From: Leptasterias polaris
Taxonomy: Eukaryota > Echinodermata > Asteroidea > Forcipulatida > Asteriidae
Assembly: GCA_037783415.1 (NCBI GenBank)
Contig: JAZGTN010000089.1
Span: forward strand, 2,604,001 to 2,668,000
Direction of reading: 5' to 3'
DNA length: 64,000 bases
Shown: positions 35,405-44,834 of the stretch, piece after piece
How the letters are laid out: every line of letters starts with the position of its first letter
Numbering within the stretch: the first letter of the stretch is position 1
Position numbers and translations under genes: made by a program
The notes under the pieces: generated by a model
The model's input: the letters and a program-made list of their open reading frames with translations, nothing else
Database searches by the model: none
What the model was told of the DNA's origin: nothing

Positions 35405-36000
35405 TTATATTTTTTTAAATTTGTAAACAAAGTTGTGTTTTTCTAGGTAGCAAAATAGTTTTTTCCTAGAAAATACGTTTTTGTTCCCTCGAACACGCCT
35501 TCTCCACCCGAAATACGATTTTGTTACCCAGAAATACGCGTTTGTTCCCTGAAAGATATGCATTCGTTTCCTCGAAATATGATTTTGTTCGCACAAAATA
35601 TAATTTTGTTCGCTCTAAATATGCTTTCGTTCAATAAAAATAATTTTTTCCACCGAAAGGAGATTTCTTTCCCTGAAAACAAGCTTTCGATTCATCAAAA
35701 TACGACTTTGAATTAGTTGCCCGAAACATACTTTCATTCGTCCGAAATATGCTTTCGTTCTATAAAAATATGAATTTTTTCCACCGAAAGGAGATTTCTT
35801 TCCCTAAAAACAAGCGTTTGTTTCATCAAAATACGACTTTGAATTAGTTGCCAGAAATATACGTTCATTCGTCCGAAATATGCTTTCGTTCCCTTAATAT
35901 ACGCTCTCGTTCCTTCGCAATGAGATTTTGTTCCCCAAAATTCCTCTTTCGTTCCCTTAAGATAGCTAGCTTTTGTTCCCTTAAGATAGCTTTCGAAGCC
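35405..36000. repeat. 21-bp degenerate minisatellite with higher-order duplication
   Basis: About 28 units of roughly 21 bp follow the pattern TTTCGTTCCCTCGAAATACG with substitutions. A multi-unit block of about 128 bases (from about 35625) is repeated from about 35752, including AATTTTTTCCACCGAAAGGA and CGACTTTGAATTAGTTGCC. Because 21 is a multiple of 3, minus-strand frames stay open and give seven-residue repeats of the type YLKGTKA. There is no other sign that it is coding. Confidence 0.85.
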
Positions 36001-36034
36001 CTGTAGTCCAATCACACAAATTTGTTAAATTCCC

Positions 36035-36160
36035 TTGTGAGGGGCGACTATGAGAGGGGACGAGTTTGTTGTCAGGGGGCGACTTTGCTAGGGGCGACTT
36101 TGTAGTTGGTGACTTTGTACATGTGTTTTTTGAAATTGGCGACTTTGCTAGGGGGGCGAG
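36035..36160. repeat. Short degenerate GGGGCGACTTTG repeats
   Basis: Six or so copies of GGCGACTTTG with variable spacers (GGGGCGACTAT, GGGGCGACTTTGCTA, TTGGTGACTTTGTAC) lie just after the 21-bp minisatellite. Confidence 0.7.
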
Positions 36161-36532
36161 TTGACTGGTTTCCGTGTCTGTTGTTTATACACACTTAATA
36201 CACACAATCACTGTAGAACACATCGGGTTAAATGATTGGAGCGATCAGTAACTATTCACGGAAGGCATTATTTATTTTTATGAGGCAAAACACACATCTT
36301 AAACAATTATTATAATAATGAATTTTAAGATAAGTTTACTTTATTTCTTTAGTTACTAAATTAATGAAGGAGTTAACACCCACAAAACACACCCACAGAT
36401 GTCTCAAGCGCAAGCATTCAGTACATTTACAGTAACTAAAATTACTACTACCCTTAGATAAAATGGACTCGTCTTCATGATCGTTCCTACAGCAACCGTA
36501 ATGTACACTGCGTCCGTACATGAATAAATGAA

Positions 36533-36720
36533 TATGAACCGCCGGCGGGTTTCACAAGTCGTTAATGACGAAGAAGAGTTGGCAGCCAGCAACTTCGCGC
36601 GAGAGCAGTGATCTCGCGAGAGCATTCTTTTACGCGACAGCACCAGATGCGACTCGACTCACCGCGACCATCATTAACGACTTGTCAACAAGTCTATGAG
36701 CATTGCGGCGCAAAAACGTT
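36533..36720. repeat. Dispersed repeat, copy 2, inverted relative to copy at 34.3 kb
   Basis: It begins ACCGCCGGCGGGTTTCACAAG, quoted here only to its first 20 bases ACCGCCGGCGGGTTTCACAA, and ends CAACAAGTCTATGAGCATTG. The centre has GATCTCGCGAGAGC. It is the reverse complement, with divergence, of 34330-34550, placing an inverted pair around the minisatellite. Confidence 0.6.
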
Positions 36721-36827
36721 CCAGATGACTAAATATAATACATTACGTCATGTCATGCCTGCGCGCAGCAAGCGAACTAGTAGTCAATTTTGTGCCGCAC
36801 TGAGTGTTCCTCTAGTCTCTAGCTGTC

Positions 36828-37163
36828 ATGGCGTCGCCCATGAGCTGTAGTACTACTACTAGTAGTGATGAACGCACAAGCATGTCAAATCGTTTCGTAA
36901 CTCTAGGTGTGAAGACATCAAGAATAATTCATTACCTTACCAGCAGGAAGTATGTGGAAGGCCTGACAGAGGGGGGGGGGGGGGGGGGGGGGGGGAAGAG
37001 GGCTGTACGTGCCCAATCTAAGAAATATTCCGACGCGGTATTGTCTGACAATTTAAGAGCACGAGAAGGAGACCACGTCACCAACACGGCCGGAACGAAC
37101 AGTTCGGCCGCGCATGCGTACGTCACCTGGAACGCTCAGTACGCCGGAACGTCGAGGACGTGA
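36828..37163 (+). other. Doubtful 111-codon ORF in a CpG-rich stretch
   Basis: The frame starts MASPMSCSTTTSS and runs through a run of about 26 G (encoding poly-Gly) to a stop at 37161. A possible donor GTATGT occurs just before the G-run at about 36949. The region is CpG-rich and holds GCGCATGCG near 37110, so it may be a promoter or first exon. I recognise no domain, no downstream exon was found, and the G-run itself may be unreliable sequence. Confidence 0.15.
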
Positions 37164-37169
37164 CACCGG

Positions 37170-38280
37170 TTCCGTTTCCAGCCTCTGGATGGCGTTGTGT
37201 AATTAGTGTTTTAGCGCCCGCTATAGATTACTCTGAAAAAACTCCCGGCACTTGACCCGAATCCGCGGGTCCCGCCGTGCCTGATCTATTACTGAGTAGG
37301 CCTAATATAATGCCCTGTCACAAAAGTTTCTAGGTCAGCCTGACTCAGGGTCAGGGTTCGATTTCACAAAGCACATAGATTCATATAAAGTTGAGTTTCC
37401 AATAGGCCCTATTGCCATTTATTGTGACAGCACTTTGCTTATTGATACATAAATCTTGGCTCTTTGTTAAATCGGTCCAGGTCCCTGGAATCCGGGAATC
37501 CAGTCAATCCACGTCAATTCTGACTTGGGTGTATTTAGTAGAGTGGACGATAAAAGCTCCCCAAATTGAAAGTTACGCAATACTGCCTATCTTGACTTTC
37601 AATGTTTTTGCATCATTGGTTTGGGGAAAATTTATCCTTCCATCCCGACATCCCTCATACTTTTAAAACAATGATACAGTCGTTAGCCACCCTTTGAAAA
37701 TTTCAATCTATTGGCCTAGTTCGGTAATCGCAGCCCTCGATGATCCCGCGGCCGATGTTATCGAACAACAAAAAGTGGCCTCGGTGATGACTGAAAGTAA
37801 CAAACACTAGTGTTTGAGGGCAGGGGTCACAGTGAGAGTAACATCTGGTTAAATTGTTATTAATTGATGCTGAAAATTCTAAAAATCATTGCAAATGTAA
37901 TATTTAAACTTTGGTTTATGAAGAGATTATATTTGGCAATATTTTAATACTGTTGTCCTACTGTACACTTAAATGCAGAAACATGGTTTTCCTGCTTGTT
38001 TTTGTGTGTAATTTGCTAAATTTCATTATACTGTTTATTGATTAAAAAACAACAACATTTGTATAAGATACTAATTTTTCGTGATAGTTGGCAGCTATGC
38101 AGGCCTATTAGTGAATTCATTGATGAACAAGAAGCATTAACTGGATTTTAATATTGATTATTGTTTTTTCATTAAAACCCTCAGTTGGAGGAGGTTTTTG
38201 GTGAAGATAAAAAATAACAACTGCTTTTTGTCCATATATACACGTACATTGTAAAATATCGAAATTAGGAGCTTTGACAC
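37170..38280. other. No gene recognised
   Basis: Mixed unique-looking sequence, GC-richer at 37170-37310 and AT-rich after 37840. No repeat family of this window, no plausible exon and no RNA gene was seen. Confidence 0.4.
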
Positions 38281-38339
38281 TGACTATGCTATGCTCGGCC
38301 GGTCAGCGACCAGAGAGCGCGTAGTCGAAAAGCCGACCG

Positions 38340-38602
38340 TGCATGCTAATGAGGTGGCTTTATTGTAGACTGTAGACTCTATTAAGCCAATCAGCGGTCA
38401 TAGATTTAATGTAGACTGTAGACTCCCGCCCAATCAAATGGCCGTTTATGTAGACTGAAGAAATGTAAATTTACATATTTAATGTTACTGCGCATGCGTA
38501 GTGTAATTGTAAAAAGGGTATTACTGCCGCTCGTTTCAGCAAACACCATGGGTATAGAGTTAAATGCTGAGACATAATAGCTTACTTGAACATATTACGA
38601 TC
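38340..38602 (+). promoter_or_regulatory. U1 snRNA upstream region with repeated TGTAGACT/CCAAT units
   Basis: TGTAGACTGTAGACTC occurs at about 38364 and 38410, and a half copy TGTAGACTGAAG at about 38449. The first two are each followed by a CCAATCA motif. ATGCTAAT, one base from the octamer ATGCAAAT, lies near 38343, and TGCGCATGCG (NRF1-like) at 38489-38498, about 105-115 bases before the RNA start. snRNA genes need a proximal sequence element near -55, but its sequence is lineage-specific and I cannot assign it. Confidence 0.45.
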
Positions 38603-38766
38603 ATACTTACCTGGCTCAGGGAAATCCGCGATCACATAGGCGGTTTCCCCAAAGAGAGGCCCTGCCATTGCACCACAGGCAGGGCTGACATTTGCGATTC
38701 TCACAAATGTTGAGAACTCGGGAGTACAATTTCTGATAGTGGGGACTGCGTTCGCGCTCTCCCCGA
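38603..38766 (+). ncRNA. U1 spliceosomal snRNA gene (possibly a variant)
   Basis: U1 recognises 5' splice sites by base pairing. The 164-nt segment starts ATACTTACCTG, the exact U1 5' end. Stem I is GGGAAATCCGC/GCGGTTTCCC. Its loop reads GATCACATAG where the U1-70K site is normally GATCACGAAG. Stem-loop II has a perfect 8-bp stem GCCCTGCC/GGCAGGGC and a loop starting ATTGCAC, the U1A core. Stem-loop III has TTCTCA/TGAGAA, where human U1 has TTCCC/GGGAA, so pairing is kept by compensatory change. The Sm site is AATTTCTGA. Stem-loop IV GGGGACTGCGTTCGCGCTCTCCCC is nearly as in human U1 (middle GACTGCGTTCGCGC identical). Length equals human U1 (164 nt). Intact stems argue for a functional origin; the loop I change leaves a variant or young pseudogene possible. 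Confidence 0.93.
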
Positions 38767-38819
38767 TAACTCAAAACAAAATTAGAACTTGAGGACAAGT
38801 GTAGCGGTCACAGTAAATT

Positions 38820-39546
38820 GTTATAGAAATTAGCCCACCCCCTATAAATGATGACCACACTGGGAAAACTTCACAAACCAGCACATCATCACATGGGGAC
38901 ATGTAACTCCTTTTCAGTTGACATTAACCCACAGATAACTGAGAAGTATAGACTTTTGTCCAGCATTGTTTTACTTCAAAATATATTTTTCTGATTTCTT
39001 ACCATTTGTCTTTTACCTTAGGTGTAATCTGTGTTGATGGCAAATCAGTATTTATGAAAGATGTAGTCTTTCTTGATTGGTGCCCCATGCTACCCAGTGA
39101 CAGGATGGCCATCTGTTGAATTCAAGGGTGAATGCTTTGAACGCCATATTCCACTTGACAACCAACTCTGCAGTTGCTATCCTACTGCTTCTACTTGTAC
39201 TTTCATCTTGAAGCCTCCCCTTCACTACAATAGTACAAGTCATATGACTCATTTCAGACAGCCTTTTGCCAAGGCTATTTTGTATTGCAAAGGTTTTGGA
39301 CATGTGTAAATGTCATGTAAAATCATCAAAAGATATTTACATATCATGTAAAGTCAAGTTGTTATAAAGTCAGTATTAAAGTTAAAATTTTCTAAATTGT
39401 TTCCCGAAATTAACACCTAAATTTCTCAATTCTTTTCAAACAGAAGCCCAAAATTAAGTTTAATTGACAGTTTTGAATTAGGGAATAACAGTGTGGGGAG
39501 CCGGTCTTCACTGCGTGGTAATGACCGGGTTGGTGGCTGGCCGCTG
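38820..39546. other. No gene recognised
   Basis: The 39052-39309 stretch is open on both strands (78-83 codons), but the peptides resemble nothing that I know and show no splice context. The remainder is AT-rich. Confidence 0.35.
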
Positions 39547-39905
39547 TTAAAGGTATTATACAGGATTGGTAGAGCTGACAAAATAATCACAGTGTTCATG
39601 TTTTGTGTAATCAACCACATACATGAAATAACAAACCTGTGAAAATTTGAGCTCAATTGGTCATCGAGGTCACGACAAAATAGTGAAAAGAGACCTTATG
39701 TGTTTTCTGTTTTTCAAACATCGAGTTTATTATCGCGCGCGATAAAAACTATTGTTTTACTCATTTCTCAGAAACAATAGCATTTTAGGCAGAAATATTT
39801 TAAGGAACCCTTTCTACCATTACTTACTTCAACTCATGTAAGTTATGTGTGAATCTGTGAACATTTGTGTTTTTCGATCTTACCAATAGTGTACAGGGCC
39901 TTTAA
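39547..39905 (-). mobile_element. Near-full-length R1 MITE
   Basis: It begins TTAAAGGTATTATACAGGAT and ends GTGTACAGGGCCTTTAA. It is the reverse complement of the copy at 8422-8784 with few differences, including the central ATCGCGCGCGAT. The TTAA at both ends fits a TTAA insertion site. Confidence 0.8.
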
Positions 39906-40652
39906 TGGACCGAAGAAAAAAAAAAGAGAAAAAAAAAGTAGTAATCATCAGAATTTGTGATTTTTCTTTCGCCGTTAATGTTCAAGGGCTGTTCAACTTT
40001 TGCGTGGCTCCTAGTCCCCTGCATATAATTAACTATATCAGAAATGGAGAGAAATGACTATTATGTGCATATTTTGAAGAACCAGACTTTTAAAGTAACA
40101 GCACTATAAATAGAAACACTTTGGTTGGTGTACGGCTTTATGCTTTGCATTACCTTGGCTTCATGCTTTGCATTACCTTGGGCTTCATGCACGTACCAGC
40201 TACCTTAAAATGATACGTTGTCTGCGCGTTTATGCATACGCGTGGTATGCGCGTACACGCGTGGTATGCGTGTACACGCGGCACCATCCTGTCCTCGTAA
40301 AAATAACCAAAAACAATACGCGCAAAGAAACAGATTTGATAGTTTCCGCACAGCAAGCACGGTGCAAATAGAACTTTTACACAACATTGTGCTTGTTTAG
40401 GGGCCATTTATTTGCTAGTTTACAGAGCCGGTCTTTATATCACATGTTAATACACCCCCACGTGACCAGTCTTTGACCAATCAGAATGCACAGACTCTCC
40501 GAGGTATTTATTAATACAATTTCAAATACTTTATCATAAGACTTTTAAATGAAATAATTGTTATATTATATTCAACAAATAATGTGTAGATCATTTTATT
40601 CACTCGAAAATCAAAATCTACTCGAAAATCAAAATACATCATCGACTATACT

Positions 40653-40846
40653 GGGCCCAATTTCATAGGGCTGCTTAAGCACAAAAAGCAGATAAGCTCC
40701 CAAAAAAAATTGCTTACCAGAATAAGGTTACCAGCCAAACTACCATGTCACATGTACTTTTTGTAACTGGTATCCTGCTCATTTCTTCTTAGCAGACAAT
40801 TGTTAGGCAATATTTTCTGCTTAAGCAGCTCTATGAAATTGGGCCC
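40653..40846. mobile_element. R3 MITE, best copy
   Basis: The 194-bp element has about 30-bp terminal inverted repeats: GGGCCCAATTTCATAGGGCT at the left, AGCTCTATGAAATTGGGCCC at the right, continuing to TGCTTAAGCA. The interior has ACCAGAATAAGGTTACCAGC and GTATCCTGCTCATTTC. No coding sequence. Confidence 0.85.
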
Positions 40847-40859
40847 TGGTGATGCAAAT

Positions 40860-41823
40860 TTTGTAAAGGCTATATTTCATAATATTAATAGAGACAATGA
40901 TTTCAATGTATAGAAGGTACATAAAAAAAGTAACATCGTCTGCTCCAAGGTCATTAGTGCAATTTGTTTGGATTTCATCAAATTGCTTTTGCGTATTTTG
41001 GAGCTCCTGGTAAATGGGGTTTATTCATCAGGAGTGGTCTTCAAAGTATTTATTGGCAAAAAGAAACATACATTTTCTAAGTAAAACATTTATTTGTTGA
41101 TTTTGATTTCTGTCTTTCAAATTGATGAGAATTTTTCATTTAATGACCTTTTGATCAATATGATAATGAAATTGCAAGTAATGACCTTATAGCAATGAGC
41201 CGACGACATGTACTTTCTACTTCAGTGATTGCATAATAGCCCTGCATTTAAAATACCATTAGTTTGTTTTGATAAATCAATATTTAAAATTGTGAGTCAT
41301 TCCAGGACCCTCATCGGGATCATTGTTTATGCTGATAATCTTTGGAAGCTGAAATAGCTCCCACTTGAAAAAACAAGAAGCATGTAGCACAGCTGATATT
41401 TATTGCTTTTAATGTATAAGCCAATATCAATCAATGATTATTGTTAAAGTAATTATCAACTCTTGCATAGAATGATTATTTGTCACAATGTACCTGACAT
41501 AATTGATAGTTACCCTGGAAGCTTCTTGTAGAAATCCCTGTTTACAGATTATGTTGGTTCGAGCATGTAGGTATTAAGATACCAGTACAAATTGGCATAC
41601 CAGATTTTGTCTAGTGCGACTATAATCTTAATTTATCTGCTTCTTTATTACTGTAAACTTGAGTATGATAGAATCACAACTAAGACAATTTTTAAGCAAC
41701 TGAAAGCACTTTATCATCTTTGGTATACAACTTAATGAAGATATACTGAAAAAAAGAAAATTTACCAAAAAGTACAGATAAATGTGGGCTATAGGGAAGC
41801 AATATGACATTCTCTCTAGGCAG
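40860..41823. other. No gene recognised
   Basis: AT-rich unique-looking sequence with many TTGAT/ATCAAT words. No exon, RNA gene or repeat family of this window was recognised. Confidence 0.4.
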
Positions 41824-42899
41824 TCAACATGTTAATTCAAGAATTCCTTCTTTTAGACCTAAACAGAAACGAACGGCTTCTTGAGGAGTATGTGGCATGG
41901 CAAGTCCATTACGTTGTACATCATGTTCAGCTACCTCCACAAACTCTTGAGAACAACCGAATCTGTTCAGTTTTACACATATATCTTGCACCGCTTTCAC
42001 ATCAGTCAATGTTACATCATGTCTGTAGTCGTGGGTATCTATAAATTGGATGAGTCATCATTATCATCATTAAAACAATAACAGATCTACTAAACAGCTG
42101 TTCACAATAAGATTCATTTGCAGAGTGATCAAAGTGGTGGTGACGTACTTTTGAAAGATTAACCCTATAGGGGCACTTCACAGCCATTGAGTGTCAGGTC
42201 AGATTGATTCAGTGACTGTTTGCATATGTTTGATCTTTTCTTATTGATCAGGGTTAAATAAAACATCTGCAATTTTATCATTTTAATGGCTAATGCAGGG
42301 TATGGTCAGTTTTGTTTTTCATACACTGATCATTTACATTTAAATCAACCTTGAATACATAAATGTGTGGAATGAACAAATATCACCATAATTATGACCC
42401 AATTTTTAGCTTTATCAGAAATTGTGCAAATGCGACAGTAATAATAAAACATTTTATCATTGAGTTTATATATTTTTTAATTGGTAACGTCTCCTCTACT
42501 TAATCATGTTTGTGTTCAAATTTAAAATTTGAGTTACCGAAAGCTAACATACCATAAAGTTCTGGTAAGAAATACATCTGATCTGGTTTCCCATGAGAAG
42601 CAACACTGTTCTTGCATGGACGGATGTGATGCTCATTCCATAGTTGTCCAACTTGATGTAGTTCTGCACGCAGCAACCGCAGCAACAGCAGCAACCCAGT
42701 AAAGGTGAATCTCATGCACTCTCTAAAGTGCAAAAAGCAAAACAAAATGACCACTACAATAATAAACGTGCAATAAAACCATTTCAACCATATCAACAAT
42801 TTGGAATAAAGACAATCTAGAACAAAAAAAGTCGTGTTTGCAAACACAAATGCCCCGCAAGCCTGTCCGTTTCTTGACATTTGACCTAGGTGGTCCAAA

Positions 42900-43190
42900 A
42901 CAATAGGATGGGTGGGGAAGGGGAGGAGGGATGAGGAAAGGGGAGGGGAAGTATGAGTGGGGAGGATGGGGTGGGAGAACGGTTGGGTAGGGAGGGGTGG
43001 GGAAAGAGGAAGGATGGGGGAGAATGGGTGGGGAAGAAGGATGGGTGGGGAAGGGGAAGGGTTGGGTTGGGAGGGGAGGATGGGTGGAGAGGAGGGGTTG
43101 GGGAAGAGGTTAAGTGGGGCTGGAATGGGATGGAGGGGTGGGGTTATGGAGGGGTAGGGGCAGGTGTTGACAGATGGGGTCCCCATACAT
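42900..43190 (+). repeat. Nearly C-free G-rich tract
   Basis: About 290 bases of plus strand consist almost only of G, A and T in motifs such as GGATGGGTGGGGAAGGGGAG. Cytosine is nearly absent. This keeps a long minus-strand frame open (288 codons overall) that translates to Pro/Ser-rich low-complexity sequence; that frame is not a real gene. The tract separates the integrase-like exons at 43469 and 42722. Confidence 0.85.
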
Positions 43191-43194
43191 TCTA

Positions 43195-43450
43195 GAGTTA
43201 TTGCGTGAACAAAAACAATAGGCGTCTGGGGAATCCCCAGACCAATCCACACACTAAGTTTGGAGTTGATATGACAAGTCCTTAACGAGTCATCGCTCGG
43301 ACAACATTTCTTTTGTCTTAGCCATAATAACCATGGAATTTGGCCTAGGGTCCAAGACCAATCCACAAACCAAGTTTGCAGTTAATATGCAAAGTTCATC
43401 TGAAGTTATCGCTCCAACATTTATTTGTTATAGCCACAATGACCTTGACA
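43195..43450 (+). repeat. Diverged dimeric dispersed repeat
   Basis: Two related halves, each with CAGACCAATCCACA or AAGACCAATCCACA, then AAGTTTGGAGTTGATATG or AAGTTTGCAGTTAATATG, then a TCGCTC-GACAACATTT-like end, are spaced about 120 bases apart. Repeats with the motif CCAATCCACA-CCAAGTTTG are, from memory, common in marine invertebrate genomes. Confidence 0.55.
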
Positions 43451-44265
43451 TTTAAGAATAAAGTTTACCTTTTATGTGTTGTACATAGTCCACAAAATAT
43501 TGAGCAACAACCTTTGGGTCATTATTAAGTTTGGTCCAATCTCAAGCCACAGTATTCGACGAGAAAACCTAAAAGAAACCACATTCAAAGTATGGTTGTA
43601 CTGTCAACATTTGTGTATAAAATATGAAACACTTTTTTACAGATGATAGCAAATACTTTCAGTAACATATTCGCCTTTCGCAAGGCAATTTCTCTTTTGT
43701 AAAGGGAACCTTTATGAGGAAAATGTAAATGTCTATTGGAATATTTCAAGGGGCACCAAGGCATATGACCTAAATCATGCTGCAGCCTTTTTTGTTCCCT
43801 ATATATGCCCATTCACTATTATAGTACTATTTCCATACTGTAGAAGGTGTCAGACTATACTCCAACAATGATTTGGTTACATTGATTTGAATGGCAGAAA
43901 TAAATTAGCTAAAGGTCTATGAGAAAAGGCACAGAGGCAATTATCTCCGCTGTCTCCATGAAGTATCAGGCCTGATGGCCATTCAAAAGTTAATTACACA
44001 TGACAATAAGGACAATAGTAATATAAAAATGGTTATAGGATATTAATAGACATATGAACTCACCCATCAATAGCACCATGAATGGCAAAACCATAGGGCT
44101 TTAGTTTGTCATATCCATCAATATGAATGAGGTAGTGGGGTCCTTTGTTTGTGTACATCCTTCTGTGAAATCGACGATGCGTCCGAGCTGCAACACCTTC
44201 TGGATCGACCATTAGCAAGAACTGACGAACAGTTTCTCTGTTGTATCAAAAGTATTGCAAATTAA

Positions 44266-44830
44266 TGTAGGGAGCGCCCAAGTGCGCCCAAGTGCGCCCT
44301 CAGTGTTTATTTTGTAAAAAGTTTACTTTGGGGTCGCGACCTGTCGACCCAGTCTCTTTTACTTTTCTAGCTTTGAGCACGAGAGAGCACATTATAATTA
44401 GTCTGTATTTCTCTCCATTTTGTGGGGAGCATGGCTCTGGCCATGCTCCTAATACTAATAATCTGGGAGGGGTAGTTTCCTAGAACTCTCTGTGAGTATT
44501 ATTTTGTCCTAAATTATATTTAGATTCAAGAAATATTGTGATTTATAGGGCTGTTTCAATCGGTATATTATTGTAAACTTGTGTGTGTGTAGCCAGCCTC
44601 GTGTTGCGCTGACCTTTTGCCCTTTAGCTGTACATAAGTGATTGTGTGCATTTGTATTACATGCTATTGTGTGTTCGATGTGCTGTATGGCATTGAATTA
44701 AATCATTACAGGAGATCATTTTATATTTAACATGTCATCATATAGAATTTGTTGTTGCTTTTATTGTATTCTTCTGGTGAATCCTCGTCCTTTATAATTA
44801 GAGGACCGGCCTCCTTCCCGTGTCTCTACA
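44266..44830. mobile_element. Probable solo LTR, 565 bp
   Basis: It starts TGTAGGGAGCGCCC and ends GTGTCTCTACA, so it has the TG...CA form with the 5-bp inverted end TGTAG/CTACA. It is flanked by the 4-bp direct repeat TTAA (44262-44265 and 44831-44834). The right part has TCCTCGTCCTTTATAATTAG. No internal retrotransposon region adjoins, so a solo LTR is the simplest reading. Superfamily is undecided. It inserted about 30 bases upstream of the 44.24-kb integrase exon acceptor. Confidence 0.55.
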
Positions 44831-44834
44831 TTAA

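Larger units (their letters stand above)
41824..44240 (-). pseudogene. Decayed multi-exon gene with rve-like integrase core
   Basis: Minus-strand exons resemble predicted animal proteins with an integrase-core (rve-like DDE) domain. Exon about 44240-44064 encodes ETVRQFLLMVDPEGV, GPHYLIHIDGYDKLKPYGF and HGAIDG, the HIDGYDKL stretch holding the expected first catalytic Asp. Exon 43568-43469 encodes FSRRILWLE then DPKVVAQYFVDYVQHIK, but two extra bases shift the frame between these halves. The central part with the expected second Asp and Glu was not found. Exon 42722-42553 encodes LWNEHHIRP, GKPDQMYFLPELY. The last exon 42038-41824 encodes DTHDYRHDV, NRFGCSQEFVEVAEHDVQ and ends ILELTC plus stop. 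Donors and acceptors are GT-AG and phases fit for the last two exons. Frameshift plus missing catalytic centre point to a pseudogene. Upstream exons were not identified. Confidence 0.65.

Noticed and set aside
35734..36015. 93-codon minus frame with KGTKA repeats as a real gene
   Set aside because: Best explained by the 21-bp minisatellite; kept only as a finding to test.
42500..43366. 288-codon minus-strand frame
   Set aside because: Most of it is Pro/Ser low-complexity translation of the C-free plus-strand tract; only its 3' part (42722-42553) is a genuine integrase-like exon.
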